From Tenacibaculum lutimaris (GTDB lineage Bacteria > Bacteroidota > Bacteroidia > Flavobacteriales > Flavobacteriaceae), in the NCBI RefSeq assembly GCF_003610735.1, contig NZ_RAQM01000006.1, positions 456,274 through 520,273 of the forward strand: a stretch of 64,000 bases of DNA. Reading direction: 5' to 3'. Each line of letters starts with the position of its first letter. Positions within the stretch are counted from its first letter, which is position 1. This document shows positions 9,532 to 18,738 of this stretch, one piece after another. The notes below the pieces were generated by a model. The model was given only the letters and a program-made list of their open reading frames with translations. It did no database searches and was not told where the DNA came from. Both the position numbers and the translations under genes were made by a program.

Positions 9532-10377
9532 TTAATTAAAAATATCTGTAAATTTAAATGTCTCTTTTAAGCGAACTCCTTTTTCAGTATGTTTTACAGT
9601 TATTAGCTCATTATAAGCATCGTGCTCTAAAAACAGGTAAAACTCTTTATCGGCAGCTTCATTTAAGAAAGCTTCTTTTTCTTTTAAGGTAAGTAGCGGT
9701 CTTGTATCATAACCCATTACATACGGTAATGGAACGTGTCCTGCTGTTGGTAACAAATCTGCCATAAATACTAAGGTTTTTCCTTGGTATTCTATTTTAG
9801 GCAACATCTGTTTTTCTGTGTGCCCGTCTTTAAATAAAACATCAAAACCAACATAATCTTTTGCGTTTAGATGCAAAAAATTTAGCTGTCCACTTTCTTC
9901 AATTGGTAAGATGTTTTCTTTTAAGAAGGACGCTTTTTCACGTGCATTAGGGTGAACAGCCCAATCCCAGTGACGTTGGTTACTCCAAAAACGTGCGTTT
10001 TTAAAGGCTGGCTCGTACCCTGTTCTATCTTTATTCCATTGTATTGCTCCTCCACAGTGATCAAAATGTAAGTGTGTTAAAAATACATCGGTGATGTCAT
10101 CTCTATGGAAACCATATTTTGCTAAAGAAGTGTCTAATGAAAAGTCTCCATATAAATAATAATAACCAAAAAATTTATCGGACTGTTTATTTCCAATTCC
10201 CGTATCGATTAAGGTTAATCGATCTCCATCTTCAATCAACATACAACGCATGCCCATTGAGATCATATTGTTTTCATCGGCTGGATTTGTCTTCTGCCAA
10301 ATCGATTTTGGAACCACGCCAAACATAGCGCCTCCGTCTAATTTAAAGTTACCTGTTTCTATCGGATAAATTCGCAT
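9532..10377 (-). CDS. MBL-fold metallo-hydrolase
   Basis: Metallo-beta-lactamase-fold hydrolase of 281 residues with the zinc motif HLHFDH at 102-107, an upstream LIDTGIG strand, and later Asp and His ligands (MADLLPTAGH, LEHD). No signal peptide is visible, so it is cytoplasmic. The substrate cannot be read from sequence. Related proteins include lactonases and generic hydrolases. It is first in a two-gene unit with the S8 protease. A CATCTTTG sequence resembling the phylum's -7 box lies about 15 bp upstream of the start. Confidence 0.85.
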   Translation of the reverse strand: MRIYPIETGNFKLDGGAMFGVVPKSIWQKTNPADENNMISMGMRCMLIEDGDRLTLIDTGIGNKQSDKFFGYYYLYGDFSLDTSLAKYGFHRDDITDVFLTHLHFDHCGGAIQWNKDRTGYEPAFKNARFWSNQRHWDWAVHPNAREKASFLKENILPIEESGQLNFLHLNAKDYVGFDVLFKDGHTEKQMLPKIEYQGKTLVFMADLLPTAGHVPLPYVMGYDTRPLLTLKEKEAFLNEAADKEFYLFLEHDAYNELITVKHTEKGVRLKETFKFTDIFN

Positions 10378-10424
10378 AACGACAAAGATGCAGAATTTTA
10401 GCGAATTAATTTGTTAATAAAAAC

Positions 10425-10454
10425 AAAAAAGCACATCTATACGATGTGCTTTTA
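10425..10454 (-). terminator. Terminator after tRNA-Cys
   Basis: Stem AAAAGCACATC with GATGTGCTTTT around a five-base loop, immediately 3' of the tRNA on the minus strand, with A/T runs on both sides. Confidence 0.85.
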
Positions 10455-10455
10455 G

Positions 10456-10526
10456 AGGTGTCGAGCGGATTCGAACCGCTGTAGATGGTGTTGCAGACCA
10501 CTGCCTAGCCACTCGGCCACGACACC
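10456..10526 (-). tRNA. tRNA-Cys (GCA)
   Basis: 71-nt cloverleaf on the minus strand. The acceptor arms GGTGTCG and CGACACC pair, U73 is the discriminator expected for Cys, the TTCGAATC T-loop is intact, and the anticodon GCA sits in GGTCTGCAACA. The CCA tail is not encoded. A clear terminator follows. Confidence 0.97.
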
Positions 10527-10581
10527 TTATATTGATAAGGACTGCAAATTTACAGCTTTTATCTTTTTTTGCAAGCTTTTT

Positions 10582-10944
10582 TTACTTTTTACGCACTTCC
10601 GACAAAACAATTGCTACCTCAGCAACATTTCCTCCAATAGGTGGATTAATTTTTGCTACGCTAACCTCCGCTTCATCAACTAATTGTATCTCCCTAAAGA
10701 TTCTTTCTAAAATTCGTTTTGCAACATGCTCTAGTAATTTAGAACGAATTGCCATTTCTTCTTTTACAATTTGATTCAAATGCACATAATCTACTGTATC
10801 AACCAAATCATCAGTTTGTGCTGATTTTTGTAAATCGGCTTTTACTTCGATATCTACTCTATATTCCGATCCTATTCTTGCTTCTTCATCTAAGCATCCG
10901 TGATTTGTAAAAACACGAATGTCGTTTACACGTATTATTCCCAT
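10582..10944 (-). CDS. folB: Dihydroneopterin aldolase
   Basis: Folate pathway enzyme that converts 7,8-dihydroneopterin to 6-hydroxymethyl-dihydropterin plus glycolaldehyde. It is 120 residues, the normal FolB length. Family features are the GCLDEE segment near residue 17-22, with the active-site Glu, VDYVHLNQIV around 50-60, LLEHVAKRI around 73-81, and the conserved KINPPI near 100 with the catalytic Lys. A promoter-like TATTTTTG ends only four bases before the start codon, so the message may be leaderless. Confidence 0.94.
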   Translation of the reverse strand: MGIIRVNDIRVFTNHGCLDEEARIGSEYRVDIEVKADLQKSAQTDDLVDTVDYVHLNQIVKEEMAIRSKLLEHVAKRILERIFREIQLVDEAEVSVAKINPPIGGNVAEVAIVLSEVRKK

Positions 10945-10948
10945 GTCG

Positions 10949-10956
10949 CAAAAATA
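10949..10956 (-). promoter_or_regulatory. Bacteroidota -7 box of folB, possibly leaderless
   Basis: TATTTTTG on the minus strand matches TAnnTTTG and ends four bases before the folB ATG. I see no good -33 TTTG at the expected distance, so the call is tentative. Confidence 0.4.
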
Positions 10957-11002
10957 GTAATGTTTCTTTATTTAAGTCGTGTAAATTTTATTTCAAAAAA
11001 AA

Positions 11003-11026
11003 GAGGAAAATAAAATTGTTTTCCTC
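11003..11026 (-). terminator. Intrinsic terminator after BNR-repeat gene
   Basis: Stem GAGGAAAA (11003-11010) with TTTTCCTC (11019-11026), followed by a T-run on the minus strand, 18 bp beyond the stop at 11044. Confidence 0.8.
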
Positions 11027-11043
11027 CTTTATAATTTCTTTTT

Positions 11044-13872
11044 TTAAAGAATTTCGAATGTTTGAGTCAATCCACCTATAGTCACTTTATATTTTCCTTT
11101 AGGTAAATAATAATTGTCATTCTTTGCTTTTTTAATTTCAGCCTCTTTATGTTTTTTCATGTATTTCTTTCTTCCTTTTTCTGAAAAAGAAACATCATAT
11201 ACAACCTCGTTAAATCCTTTTGTTGCATTCATTTTTATAGTGTTTACCAAGATATCATCTGAAGAATACACTTCTAACACAAGCTCTTTATCAGAATTTA
11301 CATAAAATGGAATGGTAACACTTGGTGTATAAGGCTCTAACCACTTACTCCAAGAGCTTCCCCAAGAATTTCTTTTTTTAATATTCTTTATACTAAAAAT
11401 AGCTTCTTTACTGTTAAACTCTTGTAACGAAGTAACATCTGCTTTGTATAAACTACGTCCGTGGGTACCTACTAATAAATGTTTTGCTTTTGGTTGAATT
11501 ACTAAATCGTGCACTGCTACATTTGGTAAACCATTACTAAACGCTTCCCAAGTTTCTCCTTGATTAAAAGAAACATACAATCCGTTATCGGTTCCTAGGT
11601 ATAAAATATTTTCTTTTTCTGGATCTTCCTTAATCACATTTACCGCAGAAGTTGGAATATTACTACTAATGCTTTTCCATGTTTTTCCGTAATCATCAGA
11701 AACGTACACATACGGAGTAAAATCATCAAAACGATACCCATTTAACGTAACATATACACGCTCTTTCTTATACTTTGAAGCTATTACACGACTTACCCAT
11801 AAGTTTTGCGGAAAAGAATTAGAAATTTTCTCCCAACTTCCTCCTCCGTTTTTAGTCACTTGTACCAACCCATCATCAGATCCTACATAGATTAACCCAA
11901 ATTGAAACGAACTTTCAGAAATAGTAGTTAATGTTCCGTAAGCTACATTGCCTTCTTTTTCTCCTTTGGTTAAATCTCCTGAGATTTCTTCCCAATCATC
12001 ACCTTTATTTAGTGAACGGTGTAACTTATTCCCTCCTAAATACAAGATATCTTGATTGTGTTTTGACAACAAAATTGGTGTTTGCCAATTAAATCGATAT
12101 GCTGGCTTATCTTTTTTTGGTTTTGGCTGAATATAGGTTTGTTTTCCCGTAGCTCTATCAATTCGATAATAGTTTCCAAATTGATACCCCGTATATACAA
12201 TATTAGGGTTTCTATCATCAACAGCAACCTGCATACCATCACCTCCCATTAAACTTTCATAAGGATTCTTTCCTGTTTGATGCCAGCTTTTGTCAATTTT
12301 TGCATTATGATTTCCTACCCAAACTCCGTTGTCTTGTAATCCACCATATACCTTGTACACTTCTTGATTATCCGCATATACGGTATAAAATTGACCAACT
12401 GCTGGTTGATTTAATTTAATCCAGCTTTCACCATCATCGTATGAAATATTTAATCCTCCATCATTACCATCAATTAGGTGTCCTTGTTTTTTAGGATTTA
12501 CCCATAATGCTTGATGATCGGCATGTACATTTTCTTTACTAATAGATGTAAATGTTTTTCCTCCATCTTTTGATTTTAAAATAGGAACTCCTAATACGTA
12601 AATTCCATTTTCATCTTGCGGGTCTACACGAACTTCCCCAAAATAGTATCCATATGAATAGTACAAATCATCTAAATACCCTTCATGTGTTTTTTTCCAT
12701 GTTTTTCCTCCGTTGATCGTTTTAAAAACCTCCGCTCCTATTACTGGAGTATCAAATAATGCAGCATTAGCGTCTTTTAAGTAACCAACCAAATCACTAG
12801 GTCTCATTTCTCCTGGACTTGAGCGAATGATTTGTTTAATATTTTCTGCACGATATTTCTCTTGAAGACCATTCATTTTAATATATGAATTCAATTTTTT
12901 GTCTTTCATATTTAAAAGTTCATCTGTCGAAATTGAAGCAAGTTCTTCTTTTGTCAAAGCTCCTGAACCTTTAGCTTGCTTCGTAGAATCTTTCTTTCTT
13001 CGGAATTGACTATCGTGAAAAGCATACACTGTGTTTTCATCATAAACCGCTAAACCAATTCTTCCTACTCCATCTCCGTTAGGAAAACCATTGTTCTCAG
13101 AAATTTTAGTCCATGTATTTCCTGCATCTGTCGATTTATAAATTGCTGAATTTTTTCCGTCTCCATCAAAATTCCATGCTTTACGCTCACGTTCCCATGC
13201 AGCAGCATATAAAATATTAAAGTTATTTGGTACAGGCTGAATATCTATAATTCCTGTATTTTCATCAATAAACAAGGTTTTTGTCCATGTTTTACCTCCA
13301 TCAGAAGTTTTAAAAACTCCTCTTTCATTATTAGATGAGTATAAATGACCTATAGAACCAACGATTACCTCATCTGGGTTGTTTGGATTGATTAAAATAC
13401 GACCTATATGGTGAGAATCAAGTAGTCCTACATTTGCCCAAGTTTTACCTTTGTCGGTAGATTTTAAAATCCCGATTCCTGCATACGACGAACGAGAAGA
13501 ATTATTTTCTCCCGTACCTACCCAAATTGTTCCGTTTTTCCAATCTACAGCAATATCACCTACATTTTGTGTAGGAGAGTTGTCTAATATTGGAGTAAAA
13601 GTCGTTCCGTTATTATTGGTATGCCATACTCCTCCAGAGGCATATCCTACATAAAATTCTGTTGGGTCTATTGGGTTTACATCAATATCTACCACACGTC
13701 CACTCATTACTGTAGGTCCAATACTTTTAAATGAAATGTTTTTTACCGTGGAGTTTTTTGTCAATGCTTCTTTTTGCTGTAAAGCCTCTTGTATTTTTTC
13801 TGCTGAAGTAGGTTGTTGAGCAACTACTGTAAATGGCAACAAAGCAATACAAACTTTTGCTAAGTTTTTCAT
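11044..13872 (-). CDS. Large secreted BNR/sortilin-type beta-propeller protein
   Basis: About 942 residues from the ATG at 13870-13872, which opens a clean signal peptide ending in AQQ. Upstream in-frame ATGs lack a signal. The body holds many Asp-box/BNR copies of the form S-x-D-x-G-x-T-W (KSTDKGKTW, KTSDGGKTW, KSTDAGNTW, KSKDGGKTF and similar), giving one or two beta-propellers of the sortilin/VPS10-like glycosidase type common in marine Bacteroidota. The last ~100 residues are a basic beta-sandwich rather than a recognisable T9SS sorting domain. It is probably exported and may bind or process glycans. No catalytic residues can be assigned. It is divergent from the RimK-like gene. Confidence 0.82.
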   Translation of the reverse strand: MKNLAKVCIALLPFTVVAQQPTSAEKIQEALQQKEALTKNSTVKNISFKSIGPTVMSGRVVDIDVNPIDPTEFYVGYASGGVWHTNNNGTTFTPILDNSPTQNVGDIAVDWKNGTIWVGTGENNSSRSSYAGIGILKSTDKGKTWANVGLLDSHHIGRILINPNNPDEVIVGSIGHLYSSNNERGVFKTSDGGKTWTKTLFIDENTGIIDIQPVPNNFNILYAAAWERERKAWNFDGDGKNSAIYKSTDAGNTWTKISENNGFPNGDGVGRIGLAVYDENTVYAFHDSQFRRKKDSTKQAKGSGALTKEELASISTDELLNMKDKKLNSYIKMNGLQEKYRAENIKQIIRSSPGEMRPSDLVGYLKDANAALFDTPVIGAEVFKTINGGKTWKKTHEGYLDDLYYSYGYYFGEVRVDPQDENGIYVLGVPILKSKDGGKTFTSISKENVHADHQALWVNPKKQGHLIDGNDGGLNISYDDGESWIKLNQPAVGQFYTVYADNQEVYKVYGGLQDNGVWVGNHNAKIDKSWHQTGKNPYESLMGGDGMQVAVDDRNPNIVYTGYQFGNYYRIDRATGKQTYIQPKPKKDKPAYRFNWQTPILLSKHNQDILYLGGNKLHRSLNKGDDWEEISGDLTKGEKEGNVAYGTLTTISESSFQFGLIYVGSDDGLVQVTKNGGGSWEKISNSFPQNLWVSRVIASKYKKERVYVTLNGYRFDDFTPYVYVSDDYGKTWKSISSNIPTSAVNVIKEDPEKENILYLGTDNGLYVSFNQGETWEAFSNGLPNVAVHDLVIQPKAKHLLVGTHGRSLYKADVTSLQEFNSKEAIFSIKNIKKRNSWGSSWSKWLEPYTPSVTIPFYVNSDKELVLEVYSSDDILVNTIKMNATKGFNEVVYDVSFSEKGRKKYMKKHKEAEIKKAKNDNYYLPKGKYKVTIGGLTQTFEIL

Positions 13873-13982
13873 GATCATTTGGTTTAGTAAGTTGGTGAAA
13901 ATACTGTAAGTAAAAACTATTTCAAAAAAATTAACAGAAATTTGGGGTATTTCCTCCAAGTAATACACCCACAAAAAATTAT

Positions 13983-13990
13983 TAGATTTG
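13983..13990 (+). promoter_or_regulatory. Possible -7 box upstream of the RimK-like gene
   Basis: TAGATTTG matches TAnnTTTG and lies 23 bp before the ATG at 14014. No -33 element sits at the expected spacing. Confidence 0.35.
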
Positions 13991-14013
13991 TGTTAACTCA
14001 ATTACATAAAGCT

Positions 14014-14901
14014 ATGACTATTTTTATTCTTTCTGTTAGCGAACATATTTATTCAACACAAAGAATATACAAAGAAGCTCTTCGTAGAGGTCATAAAGTT
14101 GAAATTGTCAATCATTTAAAATGCTCTATCAAACTAGGCAAAGGTAAACCTGCAATTATTTATCAGGGCAAAGACATTGTTGATATTCCCGATGTAATAA
14201 TACCTCGAATAGGCTTTTCTGCAATGAGACATGGAGCTGCTGTGGTTAAAGAGTTTGAACTAAACGGAGTGTACAGTACTGCTAATTCATCGGGCATTTT
14301 AAAAGCACAAAACAAAATAGAGACCTTACAAATAGCCAATAGAAATGAGTTACCGATACCACAAACTGTTTTTTCAGTAAATCCTGAAAATGTAGCAGAA
14401 CAAATAGATTTATTAGGAGAAGCTCCTATCATAATTAAATTACAAGAAGGCACACACGGATCTGGAGTAATTTTAGCAGAAAGTAAAAAATCTGCTATTT
14501 CTATTATTGATACTTTATACAGTTCTAATACCGGTATTTTATTACAAGAATTCATTAAAGAAAGTAATAGCGAAGATATTCGTGCTTTTGTAGTTGGAAA
14601 TAAAGTAATTTCTTCAATGAAACGCAAAGGGTTAGATGATGATTTTCGTTCTAATATTCATAAAGGAGGAAGTGGACACAAAGTTACTTTAACTGCTGAG
14701 GAAGAAGAAATAGCTATTAAAGCAGCTCGATACTTAGAACTTCCTATTGCTGGCGTTGATATGATACGATCAAAAAGAGGTCCCTTATTAATTGAAGTTA
14801 ACTCGACTCCTGGATTACAAGGAATTGAAACATATACCAAAGATAATATTGCTAAAACTATTATTAAATTTTTAGAAGAAAATGTTCTACCAAAACTTTA
14901 A
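14014..14901 (+). CDS. RimK-like ATP-grasp amino-acid ligase (paralogue 1)
   Basis: 295-residue ATP-grasp ligase starting at the ATG 14014 (MTIFILSVSEHIYSTQRI). It has the RimK layout: N-terminal domain with IPRIGFSAMRHG around residue 66-77, ATP-grasp lysine strand IIIKLQEGTHGSGV, adenine-side LLQEFIKES and a metal-binding IEVNSTPGLQGIE near the C-terminus. RimK of E. coli adds glutamates to ribosomal protein S6; this paralogue may act on another target. It overlaps the next gene by 20 bp, which implies tight coupling to an aspartoacylase-like hydrolase. A second, more E. coli-like RimK is encoded at 46143. Confidence 0.88.
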   Translation: MTIFILSVSEHIYSTQRIYKEALRRGHKVEIVNHLKCSIKLGKGKPAIIYQGKDIVDIPDVIIPRIGFSAMRHGAAVVKEFELNGVYSTANSSGILKAQNKIETLQIANRNELPIPQTVFSVNPENVAEQIDLLGEAPIIIKLQEGTHGSGVILAESKKSAISIIDTLYSSNTGILLQEFIKESNSEDIRAFVVGNKVISSMKRKGLDDDFRSNIHKGGSGHKVTLTAEEEEIAIKAARYLELPIAGVDMIRSKRGPLLIEVNSTPGLQGIETYTKDNIAKTIIKFLEENVLPKL

Positions 14902-15847
14902 AAACGAAACCATAGAAATAAGAGGGCAAAAGATAAAGTTGGGTGAATCTAAACTCATCCGAATTCCAATTGACCGATTACCTACAGGAACCCTCATAGA
15001 AATTCCTGTATATATTTTTAATGGTGATGAAGTGGGGCCAACTATTTTATTACAAGGCGGTTTGCATGGAGACGAGGTAAATAGCGTAGAATTGGTACGA
15101 AGAATGTTAATTGATAAATCGTATAAAATTCATCGTGGTTGTGTTATTGTCGTGCCTTTATTAAATGTATTTGGTTTCTTAAACATGTCTCGCGACATGC
15201 ATGGTAAAGATGTAAATCGAAGCTTTCCTGGGTCAAAAACAGGATCTTTAGCCAGCAGAATGGCATATTATCTGATAAAAGAAATAACTAATAATGTAGA
15301 TTTCGCTATTGATTATCATACAGGCGGTGAACAACGTAACAATTTTCCACAAATACGATACACCCCTCAAGATGAGATAGGGCTTCAACTAGCCAATATT
15401 TTTAATGCTCCTTTTATGTTTGGTTCTAGCCTTATTCCAAAATCTTTTAGAAATCAATGCTATAAAAACAATATTCCTGTAATTGTATATGAAGGAGGAG
15501 AATCATTAAGACTAGAAGAAAAAGCCATTCAACAAGGAATTGACGGAACACTTCGTGTTTTAAAACACTTTAAAATGATACATGAAAAAGTTCAAGTTCC
15601 TAAAAAAAAATCTTCTATTCACATTAAAAAAAGAAGATGGATACGTGCTAAAGTTGCAGGACTCTTTACACCAACGGTTCATAATGGTGAAAAAGTAGAA
15701 AAAGGACAAATTTTAGGGCATATTATGGATACTTATGGGGAAACAAACTTTACTGTAAAATCTTCAGCAAATGGCTATATCATTGCTAAAAATAACTTTC
15801 CAATTATTAATATGGGAGATGCTTTATTTCACCTAGGAAATACATAA
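14882..15847 (+). CDS. Succinylglutamate desuccinylase/aspartoacylase-family zinc hydrolase
   Basis: 321-residue M14-fold deacylase. Zinc ligands are seen in GGLHGDEV (His and Glu) with a later His in DYHTGGE. The catalytic Glu is probably in VYEGGES. The C-terminal ~70 residues form a barrel-sandwich domain (AKVAGLF, GEKVEKGQILG) typical of the AspA/AstE-like COG3608 group. Members cleave N-acyl or amide bonds of acidic amino acids. Its start lies inside the 3' end of the RimK-like gene, which suggests that ligase and hydrolase act on the same product. The substrate is unknown. Confidence 0.86.
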   Translation: MFYQNFKNETIEIRGQKIKLGESKLIRIPIDRLPTGTLIEIPVYIFNGDEVGPTILLQGGLHGDEVNSVELVRRMLIDKSYKIHRGCVIVVPLLNVFGFLNMSRDMHGKDVNRSFPGSKTGSLASRMAYYLIKEITNNVDFAIDYHTGGEQRNNFPQIRYTPQDEIGLQLANIFNAPFMFGSSLIPKSFRNQCYKNNIPVIVYEGGESLRLEEKAIQQGIDGTLRVLKHFKMIHEKVQVPKKKSSIHIKKRRWIRAKVAGLFTPTVHNGEKVEKGQILGHIMDTYGETNFTVKSSANGYIIAKNNFPIINMGDALFHLGNT

Positions 15848-15931
15848 CTAATTGATTTTATTTGTTTTATAATTTATTTTTTACGTTCTTCAATTCAAAT
15901 TAACTAATTAACTAATCAAAAATTATAGATT

Positions 15932-16186
15932 ATGGAATTTCTTATTAGCTTATTAAGCGGTGCTGTAGGAGGTAATCTTGCAGGAGCTGTATTAAAAAAG
16001 TATTCTTTAGGCACCCTTTGGAACTCTGTTGTAGGGATTTTTGGTGGTGGCCTCGGAGCTCAACTGTTAGGAATGCTAAACATTGATATTTCTGGTATTA
16101 TCGGAAACATTGCTGGAAGTGGTGTTGGTGGAGCTGTTTTACTGGTTATTGTTGGTATCATTAAAAGCGCCATGGCTAAAAGTTAA
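15932..16186 (+). CDS. Small glycine-rich membrane protein
   Basis: 84 residues, almost entirely hydrophobic and Gly-rich, with GxxxG-like spacing (GAVGGNLAGAVLKK, GIFGGGLGAQLLG, GSGVGGAVLL) and probably two or three membrane helices. It resembles the general style of small GlsB/YeaQ-like membrane proteins but I cannot place it in a family. A terminator follows directly. Confidence 0.72.
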   Translation: MEFLISLLSGAVGGNLAGAVLKKYSLGTLWNSVVGIFGGGLGAQLLGMLNIDISGIIGNIAGSGVGGAVLLVIVGIIKSAMAKS

Positions 16187-16204
16187 ACACAAATAAAACT
16201 AAAG

Positions 16205-16236
16205 AAAAGACGCCCTAAATAAGGCGTCTTTTTTAT
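16205..16236 (+). terminator. Intrinsic terminator after small membrane protein gene
   Basis: Stem AAAAGACGCC (16205-16214) with GGCGTCTTTT (16223-16232) plus a T-run, 20 bp after the stop at 16186. Confidence 0.9.
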
Positions 16237-16263
16237 TTATAGACGAAGCCCAATAAATAGCAG

Positions 16264-16271
16264 TACCTTTG
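16264..16271 (+). promoter_or_regulatory. Possible -7 box of the DEAD-box helicase gene
   Basis: TACCTTTG matches TAnnTTTG 48 bp before the helicase ATG at 16319, directly after the preceding terminator. No clear -33 TTTG is seen. Confidence 0.4.
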
Positions 16272-16318
16272 TAAGCTCATAGTGGTGTCTTAATTTAGAT
16301 CCTACTGAAGAATTATAT

Positions 16319-17641
16319 ATGACATTTACATCGTTAGGTTTATCAAAAGCTTTAGTGAAAGCTGTAACCGAAAAAGGGTACGAAACCCCCTCTCCTATTC
16401 AAGAAAAAGCAATTCCAGTTATTTTAGAAGGCAAAGACGTATTAGCTTCTGCACAAACCGGAACAGGGAAAACTGCAGGATTTACCTTGCCTATTTTACA
16501 AAATATATCAGAAAAAAAGAATCCAAAATATCGTCCAATCAAAGCATTGGTACTAACACCTACAAGAGAATTAGCGGCGCAAGTTTATGATAATGTACGC
16601 GAATACAGTACACATTTAAATATTAAATCTACCGCTATTTTTGGCGGAGTAAAACCAAGCACTCAAATAGCAACACTTAAAAACGGAATTGATGTTTTGG
16701 TGGCTACTCCTGGTAGATTAATAGATTTACACGAACAAAATCAACTTTCTTTAAAACGTGTAGACGTTTTGGTTTTAGATGAAGCCGACAGAATGCTTGA
16801 CATGGGTTTTTTACGAGATATTAAAAAAATTATCTCATTTTTACCTCAAAAACGTCAAAACTTGTTGTTTTCGGCAACTTTTTCAAAAGAAATAAAAAAA
16901 TTAGCAGAAGGTATTTTACACAATCCTGTGATGGTTGAAGCAGCTCCTGAAAATACAACTGCCGAAAAAGTAAATCAAAAACTATATAAAGTTCCGAAAA
17001 GCAAGAAAACCGAATTAGTTGGTCAATTAATTTCAAAAGGAAATTGGAGTCAGGTATTAATTTTTACTCGAACTAAACATGGTGCTAATAGATTGACTGA
17101 AAAACTAGTTAAAAGAGGAATTTCTGCCGCAGCTATTCACGGAAACAAAAGTCAAGGAGCAAGAACCAAAGCCTTAAAAGGATTTAAAGATAACTCTATT
17201 CGTGTTTTGGTGGCTACTGATATTGCTGCACGTGGATTAGACATTCCATTACTACCGCATGTTATTAATTTTGAACTTCCAAACGTTCCTGAAGATTATG
17301 TACACCGAATTGGTAGAACAGGAAGAGCTGGTGCTAGCGGAGAAGCTATTTCATTAGTATCGCAAGAAGAGGAAGCATACTTAAAAAGTATTGAGAAGTT
17401 ATTAGGACAAAAAATTATCGTTTCTCAGTTAGAAGGGTTTGATTTATCTACCATAAAAGATGAAGTTAAAACTGAACGACCAAAGCAACAACCTAGAAAT
17501 AAACCAGCTAAAAAATCATTTAGAACGTCTTCTGATCCAAAGAAAAAAACAAAAAAGACCTCGGCAGAAAGCTCAAAAAAACATACTCCTAGAAAGCGAA
17601 ATAACCGTAACAGAAGGAATAATAACAAAACATCTAACTAG
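16319..17641 (+). CDS. DEAD-box RNA helicase, RhlE type
   Basis: ATP-dependent RNA helicase of 440 residues. Motifs in order: Q-motif near 22-28, AQTGTGKT at 45-52, PTRELA near 81, DEAD at 154-157, SAT at 185-187, and [10 protein letters not shown] near 330. The tail from about residue 385 is basic and low-complexity ([26 protein letters not shown]) and likely binds RNA. Flavobacteria often carry several RhlE-like helicases for cold growth and ribosome work. The exact role is not readable. Confidence 0.92.
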   Translation: MTFTSLGLSKALVKAVTEKGYETPSPIQEKAIPVILEGKDVLASAQTGTGKTAGFTLPILQNISEKKNPKYRPIKALVLTPTRELAAQVYDNVREYSTHLNIKSTAIFGGVKPSTQIATLKNGIDVLVATPGRLIDLHEQNQLSLKRVDVLVLDEADRMLDMGFLRDIKKIISFLPQKRQNLLFSATFSKEIKKLAEGILHNPVMVEAAPENTTAEKVNQKLYKVPKSKKTELVGQLISKGNWSQVLIFTRTKHGANRLTEKLVKRGISAAAIHGNKSQGARTKALKGFKDNSIRVLVATDIAARGLDIPLLPHVINFELPNVPEDYVHRIGRTGRAGASGEAISLVSQEEEAYLKSIEKLLGQKIIVSQLEGFDLSTIKDEVKTERPKQQPRNKPAKKSFRTSSDPKKKTKKTSAESSKKHTPRKRNNRNRRNNNKTSN

Positions 17642-17765
17642 TTAAAGCTAAAATAACATTTTACTCCTTTAATTATCAATGCTTTTGACATTTTACTTAT
17701 TAGGTAAAACAATATTTCGGTACAAATCTTGTTATATAGTAGTGTATTACAAAACCAATATAATT

Positions 17766-18548
17766 ATGAAAAAAAATGTTTTTTTATTAGTTGCTTTAGC
17801 AACTTTTTTCACCGCTTTTATTAGCTGTTCTAACGATGATCCTAAAACATCTCAAGTAGAAGTTCGCTTAGTTGATGCTCCAGGAGATTACGATGCAGTA
17901 AACATTGACGTGCAAGACGTGATGATTAATGCAAATGATGGAGAAAACGGATGGAAGAGCTTAGGGAACGTAACCCCACAAGTTTATGACTTACTAGAAT
18001 TAACCGGAGGTATTGATGCTTTATTAGTTGATACTGAAATTCCTGCTGGAAAAATTAGCCAAATCCGTTTGGTTTTAGGTGATAACAACTCGATTGTAGT
18101 AGATGGACAATTATATCCATTAGCAACCCCTAGCGCTCAACAATCAGGATTAAAATTAAACGTACATCAAAATTTAGTTGGAGGTGTAAAGTATACCTTT
18201 ATTTTAGACTTTATGGTTGACAAATCAATCGTGGTTGAAGGTAATGGTACTTATAGTTTAAAACCAACTATTAGAGTTATTACCGAAGCTGCTTCAGGTG
18301 CTATTTCTGGAATGGTAAATCCTTTTGATTATCAAGTAGAAGTTAGCGCTGTTTCTGGAGAAGAAGAGGCAATCACAACCTATACCAATGAAGAAGGTAA
18401 ATTTATGTTACACGGAGTGCCAGCAGGTACTTATAGCGTAACCTTTACTCCAGACGAGGCTTCTGGCTTAGCACCAAAAACTGTTGAAGGAGTTAATTCT
18501 GTACTAGGTGAAAACACCGATATGGGAACTATTGAGTTAGTAGAATAA
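17766..18548 (+). CDS. DUF4382 lipoprotein with carboxypeptidase-regulatory-like C-terminal domain
   Basis: 260 residues from the ATG at 17766, which opens a signal peptide with lipobox (FISC). The region from about 25 to 165 has the DUF4382 pattern (VRLVDAPGDYDAVNIDV, YDLLELTGG, IPAGKISQIRLVLG). The last ~80 residues look like a CarboxypepD_reg beta-sandwich (GAISGMV, TNEEGKFMLHGVPAGTYSV). It is a surface or periplasmic lipoprotein of unknown function. It is followed by a MITE-like inverted repeat that may end transcription. Confidence 0.85.
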   Translation: MKKNVFLLVALATFFTAFISCSNDDPKTSQVEVRLVDAPGDYDAVNIDVQDVMINANDGENGWKSLGNVTPQVYDLLELTGGIDALLVDTEIPAGKISQIRLVLGDNNSIVVDGQLYPLATPSAQQSGLKLNVHQNLVGGVKYTFILDFMVDKSIVVEGNGTYSLKPTIRVITEAASGAISGMVNPFDYQVEVSAVSGEEEAITTYTNEEGKFMLHGVPAGTYSVTFTPDEASGLAPKTVEGVNSVLGENTDMGTIELVE

Positions 18549-18570
18549 TTCTTATAAAGATAAACTCTTT

Positions 18571-18703
18571 AAGAGGCTATTTCAAAACGTCATTTTCGAA
18601 TATAGGAAATTTCATCTGTTACAAGTTAAGGGATATTTTTTGTAATTGACTTCTCAAATTCATTCAAAATGACATCAAATTAGATGTTTTGAAATAGCTT
18701 CTT
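18571..18703. repeat. MITE-like element with 18-bp inverted ends
   Basis: The arms at 18571-18588 and 18686-18703 are inverted repeats matching at 17 of 18 positions (AAGAGGCTATTTCAAAAC type). A second nested pair, GTCATTTT near 18589 and AAAATGAC at 18666-18673, strengthens the fold. The ~97 bp between arms hold no ORF. A T-run follows, so the element may also serve as a terminator for the DUF4382 gene. No second copy is visible in the window. Confidence 0.6.
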
Positions 18704-18738
18704 TTTTTATATTTTTAAGCTAAAATTTATTTCCATAA

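Noticed and set aside
17460..17645. 61-residue ORF in another frame of the helicase tail
   Set aside because: Shadow of the Lys-rich C-terminus of the DEAD-box helicase; no independent support.
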